From contig NAOQ01000077.1 of NCBI GenBank assembly GCA_002751075.1, positions 65,979-129,978 on the forward strand: a stretch of 64,000 nucleotides of DNA, written 5' to 3'. Every line of letters starts with the position of its first letter. Position 1 is the first letter of the stretch. Positions 26,363 to 38,988 of the stretch are shown piece after piece. The notes beneath the pieces are model-generated. The model searched no databases. It worked only from the letters and a program-made list of their open reading frames with translations, and was not told the DNA's origin. This DNA is from Ichthyophonus hoferi. Taxonomy: Eukaryota > Opisthokonta > Ichthyosporea > Ichthyophonida > Ichthyophonidae. The translations under genes were made by a program, and so were the position numbers.

Positions 26363-27530
26363 ATGGCTGTTGTATTTTCATGTCTGATTCTGTTAGGTAA
26401 TTATCATGTTTTAAAAAGGATTTATAGCGGAGTGTATAAAAAGTAAAGTTATTGATGTCTCTGTACTTAAAATTATTGGGTAGAGTGGCTGCAACATATA
26501 TATATATGTTAATTTGTATATTGTTATACATAATAAACTATTCTCTATATTGGTACAAAATACATACAATTATTAAAGATGTATTATCTATAATTCTTTA
26601 TGATAAGCCATTATATAAGGGAGTTTATTATTTGGACGAGATTTCCAAACATTGTTTTTGCAAATTTTACTCAACAGACATACATATTATCATACATATA
26701 TATATATATACCTACATACCATCATACAGATAGTCCATACATACATATATACATACATATATACATACATACATATATACATACATACATACATACATAC
26801 ATACATACATACATACNNNNNNNNNNNNNNNNNNNNNNNNNNNNNNNNNNNNNNNNNNNNNNNNNNNNNNNNNNNNNNNNNNNNNNNNNNNNNNNNNNNN
26901 NNNNNNNNNNNNNNNNNNNNNNNNNNNNNNNNNNNNNNNNNNNNNNNNNNNNNNNNNNNNNNNNNNNNNNNNNNNNNNNNNNNNNNNNNNNNNNNNNNNN
27001 NNNNNNNNNNNNNNNNNNNNNNNNNNNNNNNNNNNNNNNNNNNNNNNNNNNNNNNNNNNNNNNNNNNNNNNNNNNNNNNNNNNNNNNNNNNNNNNNNNNN
27101 NNNNNNNNNNNNNNNNNNNNNNNNNNNNNNNNNNNNNNNNNNNNNNNNNNNNNNNNNNNNNNNNNNNNNNNNNNNNNNNNNNNNNNNNNNNNNNNNNNNN
27201 NNNNNNNNNNNNNNNNNNNNNNNNNNNNNNNNNNNNNNNNNNNNNNNNNNNNNNNNNNNNNNNNNNNNNNNNNNNNNNNNNNNNNNNNNNNNNNNNNNNN
27301 NNNNNNNNNNNNNNNNNNNNNNNNNNNNNNNNNNNNNNNNNNNNNNNNNNNNNNNNNNNNNNNNNNNNNNNNNNNNNNNNNNNNNNNNNNNNNNNNNNNN
27401 NNNNNNNNNNNNNNNNNNNNNNNNNNNNNNNNNNNNNNNNNNNNNNNNNNNNNNNNNNNNNNNNNNNNNNNNNNNACATATATACATACATATATACATA
27501 CATACATATATACATACATACATACATACA

Positions 27531-27561
<31 letters not shown>

Positions 27562-30500
27562 GCACATATATAATATATCTTTACTGTTGTAATAATAAAA
27601 ATACCTTTTAGGTTTCTTAGTGGGTTCATCTCAAGCTATTAGTCAGGAGGACGTTGTCTATGCTATAGTAAGTGTATAAATTTTATAGGTGTCTAGTCAT
27701 ATCGATTTACTCTACCTTTAAAATGTATTTGCACCACGTACTCTAGACACTTAAATGGAGTAAATTTATTATTTATTATGATTATAATATGAAATTATAT
27801 GCTCTCTATCTTTTCTAATGTATTGTTGTATATTATGATATGGTTCCCGTCTCTCACTCACTCGCTCTTTCTTTCCATATATATATTATATTATCTGACA
27901 AGACATTTCCCATCCTCCAAAAATATTTCACATTTCATCGTTTCTTTCTGTCTCTACCAAAGATACTGCACATCATTAGAAGATATCTTAGATAGGTTAA
28001 GATAATATACTACATATTAATATTAATTAGATACATGTTAGAATTATACTAATCCTCTCTCCCCTTTTTCTTATCTTATTAGCATACCTAGTTATGTTAC
28101 ATTTAGTGTAAGAAAAGGAGAGCATATTAAAAAAAAAATTGTTCTTGGGTCTATTAAATTTACGTTTAGAGAGTATTTATATGTATGTGACACATCTAGT
28201 ACTTCTAATAAGGTTTACTAGTTAGTTGGCACTATTTTATAGAGGCCAGGTAGACCCATGTTAGTGGAAAGGTTTGCTGTTGGTTTGATTAAATATGGGC
28301 TTAGAATATATATATACTTGATACTAGTATATCTACCACTATAGTAATAAAAAATAGAGTCACGGGGTAAGGTGGTATTAGATGTCTCTATGATATATCT
28401 AATATAATATATCATTCATATGACAATATCTTATATAGAATGCAGGTGGACCTAAAGTAGTAGACACGCTTGGTATCCACTATAGGGAAGATCAAGGCCA
28501 GGACAGGCCTGGCACTGTGTCCGACTATGGATTAAGGTTAACCATTAATGGAATCCCTGATAAGGGTGAGTTAGAAAATATGTATGTGGATTATGAGTGT
28601 GATTAGTAAGGATAACTGTAAAGAGAGGAGGGGGAGAGGAAAGGGGGAGAGGGAAGGGGAAGAGAGGAGGGAGGATGAGGTAGGGAAGCAAGTGTGTAAG
28701 AGGTGAATGAGTGAGTGGATGGGTGGGTGAAGTGATATAATAGAGAACAAAAAATTGTATGAATATATTTAATTTAACGTAGATTATGTATAAGTAAAAA
28801 TGGCGGGATGCATGACATAAGATAAAGAGATAGCCTTACAAGGTATACTGTGTACTGCCTTCTATGCTGTCTATTCTAAGTCTCCCCCCCCCCACCCCCT
28901 ACTAGATATGCCCCTATACCAGACAGAAAGATATCATGATGATACCTTTGGGTATACCCTCCCTACCTTAAAAGATGGTAAGTGATTGGTACTAGAGGCT
29001 TTTGAAAACTTTTGAATTTTAAATTTTGAATTTTAATGCTGCCTTGTTATTGAAACTCACGCTATTCTTAGCATACTCTCTATTTCCTCATTTTGGTTTA
29101 CTTTATTATTTTTTACCTATCTTTTTGTTTATGTTATAGTGTGTTCTGTCATTCTTGTACCTTGTGGTATGTTGTATATATCTCTGCCTATATATATATA
29201 TTGTTCTTCTCACACAGCCACACACATCTATCTTTCTTTATCTTTCTATATTTCTCTGTACTAATCACTAGTGTTAATTTAATATAATCACATCATATAA
29301 AACCATCTCTCCTCTCTATAATTATTATCTGTTGTTCTTTCTTATCCCTATCTATATATGGTCATGCTCTTCTTTCTTTTTTCTGCATTGTGTCTATGAT
29401 CTTTGTACTTGTGGTTAGGGTTGATTATTTCATAAGAGAGGAAACTATGAATTTTAATGAGGGAGGGGTTGTAGATAACTTTAGGTTGTACCATCACACA
29501 TACAATTGTGCTATCATACATACAACATTATACTATCACGTATACTATTATGTATATTATTATACTATCACACACACTATTGTACTATTATCTATATTGT
29601 TGTATTATCATACATACTATTGTACAATTATTCATGTCATCGTACTGCCATACATAGTATTGTACTATCATATATACCATCATATACACTATCATACATA
29701 CTATCCCATATTCTGTCACACTATAGTATATATCTTTATTATAGCGTACACCTTCTCCTTAGTTATAATACTTTTCAACATCCTTTAGTTTTATTACATG
29801 GTTATTACCTCCCATACTATCAGAGGAAAAGGTGTATAAGCCATGTATTTCTAATCATATGAGAGATATAAAAGTTAACAATCAATTAAATTTCATTTAT
29901 ATTGTCTGCTTACATTTGAAGCCTAGATATCGCATGATAATATCTTTTGTGAATGTGATATGAAGGTTGTCCTTCTACCTCCCTCCTATATACTCCTTAC
30001 TACCTCAAATCTTTTATAATATTTACAATTATTACTATCCTATCATTTTGTCAGATGTTCAATTAGATTACCTATTCTTTAATTATTGATTATTTTTTAA
30101 TTTCCCAACCTGTCCCCTAACCATATCTTAGTTGTTTACAATATAAACCCTTCCAAACCATATCATACACCTCTATACCCATACTTTTATTATACATCAT
30201 AGGTATGGGTATCTGTGCGATATAATCACATCACCGTGTCCTTTACCTAGTAGTATATTATGCAAACCACCACCACCACTAACACATTCCATTATCTTTC
30301 TCTCTCTCTATCCTTTCATGTATTGTATTGTTCCTACAGGAGACTATGTGTTGGTATCCAAGTTTAGTGAGGTTTATTTTGAAGCTGCTGGGGAGAAAGT
30401 GTTTCACATTACTCTGGGCGGGGTGGTGGTGGTGGGAGAACTAGATATATTTGAAACGGTAAGAGTACTTTATCTTGTCTGCTGTCTACTACCTACTATA

Positions 30501-33500
30501 TCTTATATTGTATCTGCTATATCCTATCTAATATCTACTATATCCTATCTACTATCTACTATATCTTATCTACTATATCCTATATTCTATATCTTATATC
30601 TTATATTCTATATCCTATCAACTATATCCTATCACCTATGTCCTATATCCTATATCCTATCTACTATCTATTATATCATATTTACTATATTCTATATCTT
30701 ATATTTTATTTACTATATCCTATTTACTATATTTTATATCTTATATTTTATTTACTATATCCTATTTACTATATTTTATATCTTATATTTTATCTACTAT
30801 ATCCTATTTACTATATTTTATATTTTATATTTTATCTATTGTATCATATCTACCATCTCTTATCTTTTCACTTGTCTATCAACTATCCATCTATCTATAT
30901 ATATTTTCCTACCCATCTATCTATCAATCTATTTACCTATCCGCTTACGTATTTATCTATGTGCCTACTTCTCTACTTACCTACTTATTTATCTACCTGC
31001 CTACCTACTTGTTTATTTATCTACCTATCTATCTACCCATCTACCTTCTTATTTACCCCCCTATTGACTTATCTATCTACCTATCTATCTATCAACTTAC
31101 CTACATACCTATCTAACTACCTATCTAAATACCTATCTAACTATCTACCTTGCTATCTACATCCATTTATTTTTCTACTTAGCCCTGCCCTATATCTTCC
31201 CTCATAGTTCTTTAATTTATCTTTATCTTTTTCTTTCCTTTGGGAGAACATATCCTGACTCTTACTATCTTTGTTATTAAACATTACAATACTATCATCA
31301 TTGTTATTGCCATTGTTATTATGTAATGCTATACTAACTACTATCTTTTTACTTTTCAAGTGACTACCTTCCATACAACTTGATATAATACATAATTACA
31401 CATTATCTTTATTTTATAGGCAACTGTATAGCAATTTGTCAGACTCTTTAACATATGTCATCCGTTATTACCACACCAAGGTTATATATATTTTTATATC
31501 ACCTAGTATAACTTGTCAGGGAAATAATGGCATGATATCATTCTTGTATCTCTTTTATTTACCATTTCTCTATGAGTTCAACCTTCTAAATTTAAATTTT
31601 AAATTTATTAATAGTATAAAACCAATATTATTTTAATATCCGCTTTTTAATTCATTCATATAATGATAGGACTATTTACAGAGCACTACTATTAGTAGAC
31701 GATAAAGTGATATATACTATTATCTATAGTACCTTCTCTTACACTATTGTCCCATACTATATGTTCAATCTCACTGCTGTAACCATTGTATCAATTGTTT
31801 TATAATTAATATTTTATTATATTATGTTTACTGAGTCCCAAATCATATTTCTTTATTTTAAATAATTTAATTATTTTATCATTAGTCTTTCCTCTTCATA
31901 GGTGCTCGTATCCTACTAATATCCCACTAATCTACTTACATATTTTGGTATGCTATATTATATTATACTACACTCCATTGTATTCTATTATACTACATTA
32001 TAATATACTTTACTTTATTATATTATATTATATTCTTTCTATTCCCTTATACATATTATACTCTACCCTCTACCAGGTAGGCAAAGGTCATGGACATGAC
32101 GAGATTGTTTCTTTTACTATCTCTGAAAATGGTGGTATACTCACTGGTTAGTCTCCTAATATCCTGTGCTTATACGCACGTATATATAGTATAGTATATG
32201 GTATAGTGTATGGCGTACACTGTCGTATATGGTGTAATATATGGTATAGTGTGCACATACATATGTATATGTATGTATTCTTGATGGAGGTTTTCTTTAT
32301 ATTACTATATTGATTCCCATTCCCCCGTCCCCTGACACCTAGTCCAATCAAAATGAATATTCTAGTTCCTAAAATGACATCTCTATCTGATTGGTATCTG
32401 ACTGATCAATTGACACTCGTTTCAGCGGGCAGCAAGAGGACCCCTATCACCCAACCAATCATGGTTGAGTTTTTAAAGACAGACAGGGATAATCCCAAGG
32501 TGTGTGCCCTCTATGTGGCCCGAGGCACCGAGGAAGGTAGGCTTTATTTTTCTATTTCCTATCTCCTCTCTCCCATTTTCTCTTTCATTTCTCCTCTCTG
32601 TCTTTCTTTTCTTTCCTCTTTTTCCCATCTCTTTCCTCTCTTCTCTTTCTTCTCACTTCTCTCCTCTTTCTTCTTTGCTTTCTCCTCCTTTCTCTCTACT
32701 GCATCTACTATAAATTTTACACCCTTTATATATATATGGTAGTTATCCTTAGTACTATATTGGCTTGCTTATCTTATTATTCCCCCCACAGACCTTAACA
32801 TTCCCCTTCCCCTCTCCCCTGAGATGTATGAAATGGAAGATATCTCTGAGGGATCACTGGAAGGCAATGACATTGAGGATGAAGAAGGAATTATACCGGA
32901 GGTAAGAAGGAGTTGACTGCTAGTGGAGGGATAGTATGGCATGACCAAAATTTAAAATACATTGCAATGTGCACGACTAGTCTAAGATTGCTAGCCTGGT
33001 GACTACACTAGCATCTTATTGACTTTTATTATAATTAAGCAATTCCGTAGGAGGTTGAGACTTTGTGCACTTTATAATGATTGAATTGTAGGTATTAAAT
33101 TATTGCTAGGACAACAGGTGATATGATAAGTGATTTATTTATGAAGCAACTATTATCCAAGTGATGGATGTAGGTATGTATAGGCATAAGTAGAGGTAGA
33201 GATATAGGTATATGTGGGGGAGTAGGTGTAGATAGGTAAAGGTGTATATTTTATTACAAAGCACGCTATGGTGATAATCCTATCTGGTATAATGATGTGA
33301 CATGTGACAACCCCTTGCTGTTACCTACCTACATAAATAAGAAATACAAATTAACATTACTATGTACATAGGAATATATCACTTGATATATATTTTATCC
33401 ACATTTACATCTCTCCTTTGTTAGCTGAATGTTCATGGGTTGACCTACAGTTCTTGGATAGATAATTTAATAATAATATTCCTTTCTCTCTTAATTAACT

Positions 33501-34582
33501 GTCTCTCTGTGGGGGAGGGTATTAGGTTGTAGAGCAGGAAAATGAAGAAGAGGAGGAGCAGGAAGAAATGAAAAGGAATGTGTATGATCGACGTGACCCA
33601 GTGGTAAGATACATATTATTATTATTGGTTTTTTGTTTATATATATATATATATTCTTTGTATCAACTACATACATGACTGTGGTGAATATGTATGTATG
33701 TATGTATGTATTTTCTTTTTCACGTTAGTATAAATGATGTCTTGGATTATTCCTTTCCTATTTTTCTATTTTTCCATTAACATCAGTAGTATCCATGCTA
33801 CTCATGGGTTCTTTACATAATGCCTATACGCACATTACTTATGTATTAATATGTAAACCAACAGCACAATACATATTATAGCTGGTACTTCACACTTAGA
33901 GAGTTGTTACACCATATCCATTGTCTAACACCATGTCAATCCTACAGCATATACTTCACTTGGATTATCCATTCCCCATTGGCTATTATCTATTATCTCA
34001 TTGCTATAGTTATTTACTACTTGATTAATGAACTGTTAATTGTTAACCAGTGTTTTTTCTAATTGTGAAATAACACCAATGTATCCTTTCCTTTTTAATA
34101 ATATTAATGTAATTTTACCCCTCCAATAGAAACAACAGGCTGAACTTGGCTTTAACAGTGTAGCCATTGGCCTGCTGGTAATTGTAGGCCTTCTCATTGG
34201 TGGAATCAAGATCCTTCCGTGAGTTATATGGTTTTCTTAGTTTATTTTTTTTGTAGTTATTATCCACTTCAGCATATATTACTCTCGAACTATATATTAC
34301 TATCTAATTAGATATTACTATTTAACCCTAATACTACTATCTAATTATTTATTACTATAATCCTATATTACTATCTAGCCCTATATTACTATATAGCTAT
34401 ATATTACTATCTAACTATATGTTACTATCTAACTATATAATTATTTTGTTTACATATGTCTATATTTGCTCCCCTTGAAGTAACTTGATTTCTAATCAAA
34501 AAATTATAATTTTAGGACTGGAGGGGAAGTTAAAATTGAAATCAAAAGTCAAACTAAACCTGAAAGGAAGAAAAGAAGATAA
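26363..34582 (+). CDS. MLEC: Malectin, complete
   Basis: ER type I membrane lectin that binds diglucosylated high-mannose N-glycans and works with ribophorin I in glycoprotein quality control. Exons: 26363-26396, 27612-27667, 28439-28565, 28906-28977, 30340-30458, 32077-32146, 32426-32536, 32792-32901, 33526-33603, 34130-34218, 34516-34582; 310 residues, all phases agree. The signal peptide MAVVFSCLILLGFLVGSS crosses exons 1-2. The lectin domain runs from about residue 27 to 172: INAGG, GIHYRED, SDYG (Tyr60), YQTERY, SEVYF (Tyr109-Phe110), LDIFE, RDNPKVCALYV. Tyr60, Tyr109, Phe110 and the Asp of RDNP correspond to known sugar contacts. An acidic stretch (about 190-250) precedes one membrane span near 269-287. 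The C-terminus KKRR fits a dilysine ER-retrieval signal. Intron 1 holds a gapped (TACA)n array and introns 4 and 9 hold CTAT-type repeats. Exon 6 uses the acceptor at 32425 on phase grounds. Confidence 0.96.
26680..27562. repeat. (TACA)n array with a 659-base assembly gap in MLEC intron 1
   Basis: TACATACATATA units flank an N run at 26817-27475. Apparent long open frames here are artefacts of the repeat and Ns. Confidence 0.95.
29485..29715. repeat. Degenerate CTATCATACATA repeat in MLEC intron 4
   Basis: About ten imperfect copies of a ~20-base unit of the type ACTATCATACATACTATTGT. Confidence 0.75.
30475..31165. repeat. Large TATCC/CTAT/CTAC satellite-like tract in MLEC intron 4
   Basis: The first half is CTATATCCTATCTACTATAT-type units and the second half is dominated by CTATCTAC tetramers. 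The open frames over it are repeat artefacts. Confidence 0.85.
34285..34442. repeat. TATTACTATCTAACTA repeat in the last MLEC intron
   Basis: Imperfect copies of a ~22-base unit, TATTACTATCTAACTATA. Confidence 0.75.
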
Positions 34583-34842
34583 CTGCTATTAACTAGCCCA
34601 CAACCCCCCTTGTTACTAAGGAAGGCTGTATCTTCCATAATCAACATCTAATGAGAATTGTATATTAGAAGCCTGCCAATTATAAAATGATGTAAAAATA
34701 ATCCAGCTGATTTTATTTAATAGTTGATTAGAATTATGTTAGTATTCTTATATGCACTCTAGATCGTCTCACTACCCCTGTTAATATAATGCATGTCATT
34801 ACCAATAGGATTAGGCTATGTATTGAGGTTGTGGTTGCCAAA

Positions 34843-34848
34843 AATAAA
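34843..34848 (+). promoter_or_regulatory. Candidate poly(A) signal of MLEC
   Basis: AATAAA about 260 bases after the stop. Further AATAAA copies occur near 35078 and 35122. Confidence 0.45.
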
Positions 34849-36179
34849 ATGACTAAACTACTTTAGATCTGTATATATTAATTAGTATTAACGTACCTTT
34901 TTTATAATTATACTTGATTTTAGATTTACATGGTCTTAGACTCAATTGTTGTTGTATATATATATAATCCATTATGCTTATGTATACAGGATGACAAAGA
35001 GATATTATTAACTATATATAGTTCAGTATACTAGTCTCTACTATGCATACCTCATCAAAGCCTATAAATGTACAAAATAAATCTGTATGGTCCATGGCTC
35101 ACCATTCATTGAGCAGTAGGTAATAAAGCATTACATTAACATTGTAAACTACAGATTTTAATTTTTAATTTATCTTTCTGTAGTGCAATCATACCTACAT
35201 AGCTAGATAGTTAGAGTTGTATCAATAAAAGAATTGTTGTAGATATTATGGTATATGCATAACTGGTAATAATTAAACATCTACCACTTTTTGTATATAT
35301 ATCGTATGACATTTAACAATGCATCCATAGTTGAAGTTACAACCTACCTAAATTGTTTTGAAAGTTAAATGTCTCTAACACAACTTATTATATACATACG
35401 TGAATGCATAACAAGATATAAAGTGAAAAAACCTTACTCATGAGATTGATATATGCATCTATGAAACGCACAACCTCATCTCTAGACTCTGATGTCTTTG
35501 TATCACTCCCAGTTTATAAATGACTCTCTAAGTTTAGTTATGGTCTTTCATAGTTTTTAAAGGGGAGCATTAATCAGTGGGACAAAAGTAATAGTTGTTG
35601 GGAAAAAAAAAAAAAAAAAAAAAAAAATTCCAAGCCCTTATTTATTCCCAAAGTCCTCCAATATATATAGGCCATTTGTTATATAAAATTAATTATACAG
35701 GTTAAGCACACCAATCTTTCATCTCATTTCCTATTTTCATGACCTCTGTGCCACTATTATAATCTGGTTTTACTTTAGTGATATAATAATGTTTCACACA
35801 TATACAATATTTATAATATACAACTTTATCTGGCACAAACTGTGTAAGACAAATATCTGCATCCAAAAAAAGAAATATATATATGCCATGCTATGGGGAC
35901 TTCTGCACAAGATAGTCATATATCAATGTCCAGTAACTATCCCTTTCAGATAGTACATCAAGACCATACTTGACTTGGTTTTGCAACTAACCTTAACTCA
36001 CCCTTACTTTCCTATATATATATGCATATAAGGAAAAATATACAAAAGTAAAAAGAAATACCAAGTATAGGTGACTAAAAGATTCAATGAAAAATATCTT
36101 CAATATATATAGTATCTGAGAAAATACTAATATAATTATACATATATACACATAAACCATTATGTTACCCACCTATGAC
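34849..36179. other. Gene-free interval after MLEC
   Basis: AT-rich with a poly(A) run at about 35605-35628. No exon chain was seen. Confidence 0.5.
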
Positions 36180-38095
36180 ATAATACCCTTAAAAATCCTT
36201 TAGTGTTCGCTGCATTTTGTTGAAATTCAACTCCTTTAGCCAATCAGAACTTTCACCAGGATCCTCAGTCAGAGTTCTGACTAAAGTCAGATTAAGTTTT
36301 GATGATGATTCAGTTGCTAAATTATAATCTTCGTCTGAGTCATCTACATCTTCTTGAGATGATGATTCAACTAACTAATCTGAATTTTCACCTACACCAG
36401 ATTTCACATCCAAAGCTCTGACTAAACCTAGATTAGGTTTTGATAATATTTCAATTACTTAATCTTTATCTGATTTCTCAACCATCAAACTTGATAAATT
36501 CTGATTTGACTATATAATATTTGAAATTGTAGCTTGATTGTATTTGCTTGTAGTAGTACTGGAAATGCGTTTGATACTTGTCTGGTGATTCCTTCATGTC
36601 CCAAGTCAATTTCTTAAGAAAATCCTCAACTCTTATTTTGAACAATTTTGGACCTAGTTTTTTAAATTGATTTTATTAAGTAGTATAACTCCCACTCTAT
36701 CCCCCATCTAGCTTTAATAAATTAACAGTTTAAACTATGTTTCTGATGTATATTACAGTACTATAATTGTTAGCCATATCTTGCAATAGTACTAGTTCCA
36801 ATGACCAATGAGAGTTTTTACAAGCACCTGTAGTAGTGAGGGAAATATCATAAATTTGCTTTGTAGTTTCCTTACTGATAGTCTCACAGTTACAATCCAT
36901 AGTGTGACAGGAAGAATCCTGAGTTGGCTCTGTAGTTTCCTTAGTGCTAGTTCCATTTTTGCAGTGCAACTTGCTGCTGGAAGTTTTCATCATATTTTAA
37001 GGTATTGCCCAATTTTCAAACAGGCCTCTAGCCACACCTGAAGGTGGGTGCTCTAGAAACATAGGTGCATCTAGGTAACTGTGAATGTATGCAGCCTTTT
37101 GTCTAGTTGTTCTAGGCCATATCCTCAAGCTCTTGCAATGCCTAGCAGGAGTCTGCCAATTACAAATGAGCATACTGGATTTGAAATATTGTAATAATTC
37201 ACATTCTTCTGATCCTGGGACCCTTGTGTTACTAGGAATGATGTTTTGCATGTGACTACTGATTGATGGGTAGCCATAATGGGGGTGTATGTAGCACTGC
37301 TTCTTGTTGCCAAGGACTTGTATTTTGATCTCTCTCAAGTTTATTTTTTAGTAATCTGTTGTCTTATGGGCACTTCATTATCACTGTTGTCTAAGGATTC
37401 TGCCATATTCTCTCCCACTGACTTGGGGAGGTCTTTGAGGCCTGCTTGCAATTGTAAATTGGTGGCAGGAGTGGATGACATGGTGGTGTTGTTGTAGGGC
37501 TCATCTCTCTCATAGTTGAAAGATAATGATGGATGGGAACTCAGTTCTCCTTCTGCTGTCACATCTTCCATGAGAATCTCTGCCCACATAATTTAGAAGG
37601 GATCTTGTGAGGCATTAGTGCTTGGGGGAGCAGTTTTATGAGGCAGGAACAGAAGATGGGTGCTTCTGGCCTCAAATGAAATCCCCAAATGAGTCCCCAT
37701 TAAGGGGTTTAAATTAGGTGCATTGGATGGAATGTATTATGTAGAGGGTGGTACAACATGAGGTACAGGTGGTGCCAATTGTGTAAATGGTTAAGTGGAC
37801 ATTGTAGCTGACTGCCTCTCCAAGATAGCCAGTCTTTATGAGAGCTGGGTCATCATCTGCTCTAGTTGCATTAAGGTATCATATCATGTTGCTGATTAGT
37901 ATTGTGTAATTTGGCTTGAAGATGAGCTATTTTCAGAGTTGGAGACTCTGGTAGTGGAGTCCCTTGTGGTTGGGACTCATACTCAAAGGCCAATTGATCC
38001 ATATCCATCATATTTGGGCTGCCTGTCCCAAAGGGCCAGAGACTGGTTGTCCTGTGTATAGCTGAGCTGCTTTGCAGTGGAAGCATGCTGGCTTT
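36180..38095 (-). pseudogene. Decayed coding-like block, probably an old mobile-element fragment of unassigned family
   Basis: This block is less AT-rich than its surroundings and reads as broken open frames on the minus strand (main ones 38086-37871, 37589-37341, 37338-36997, 36993-36730). They include Gln-, Ser- and Thr-rich segments and a weakly repeated acidic Ser-rich segment near 36230-36480. It carries multiple breaks and no intact frame. Nothing identifies a reverse transcriptase, integrase or transposase. A gag-like part of an LTR element or another transposon fossil is possible, but the family and terminal repeats could not be established. The lack of an intact frame suggests it is not recent. 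Confidence 0.4.
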
Positions 38096-38988
38096 TAATT
38101 ATAGGAATCTATGATAGTTCTAGTGACTTACCCACTGTTCTTTAGGATCTCCAATTGGTTTGCATATATTAATAGCCACTTGACGTGTTTATTATATTTT
38201 TAACTGCTGTTACCACATATGTGTGAGCCAATGTGCCATGGGGTCACATATATGTGAGCAGTAGAGGGGTCTTTATCCATTATTTTTGCTTTCTTTTATA
38301 CTTGTCTGATCCTATCTTGATAATCTAATACCATTATATCCTCGTTAGAATGGCTCTTTAGCTAATTATCTCATTAATGCAATTAACTAATCTTGAGCTG
38401 ATCAGTTCATTATTTTTTTGTGAGCAGAACTTCAGCCAAAACTACTTATTCATTTTCAGTTAATGATCTTGTAACACATATCAAAAGAATTTGGCAGCCC
38501 CAAGTTCCAGCCATTTCAGTGCGTAGCAGGTAGACAGCAACAAACATAAAGATTGGCAGTAACTTGACCATGCTCCCTACAATGATTGTCCAACCCTCAA
38601 GGGCAATTTTTCCAGTTGAACAGGAACATTTGAAACCATACAACAGAAACACTATGGTAATAATCAAAACTAGTTTTATATTATATTACTAGGTGGGGGG
38701 TAAAAAGAAGTGTCTCTTAACTATGCAATAACAATGGGATCATGGGGTTGACATTACCTTTGTTATGCTATTTTCAGTTATATATATGTATATCAAGACT
38801 AAGTAAGAGATGTGGAAGGTAAATGGTATAAGAGTAAGAGTAGTAGGTGCCAGCCTCAGCATATAGCATGAAGTTTATAGATAATAGTGCATTTAAAATA
38901 AATGAAAAAAGCATATCAACCTCCTTATACATCAATATACCTGCACACCTGTACACATTACAGAAAACTAAAGTTAAAAACAAAAACA
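38096..38988. other. Flank of the decayed block and chromodomain gene 3' region
   Basis: Contains a short near-palindrome around 38216-38262 (CACATATGTG, then TCACATATATGTGAG) and a 73-codon hydrophobic minus frame at 38667-38446 of unknown nature. No supported gene. Confidence 0.35.

Noticed and set aside
26600-27629. Several ~300-codon open frames on both strands
   Set aside because: They consist of (TACA)n repeat translation and Ns across an assembly gap.
30318-31207. Long Ile/Tyr/Leu-rich open frames
   Set aside because: Translation of the CTAT/TATCC repeat. Only the first ~40 codons (30340-30458) are a real malectin exon.
32353-32425. Extension of malectin exon 6 to the ATG at 32353
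   Set aside because: The phase fits only an acceptor at 32425, which also restores the family's FTGKL-like junction.
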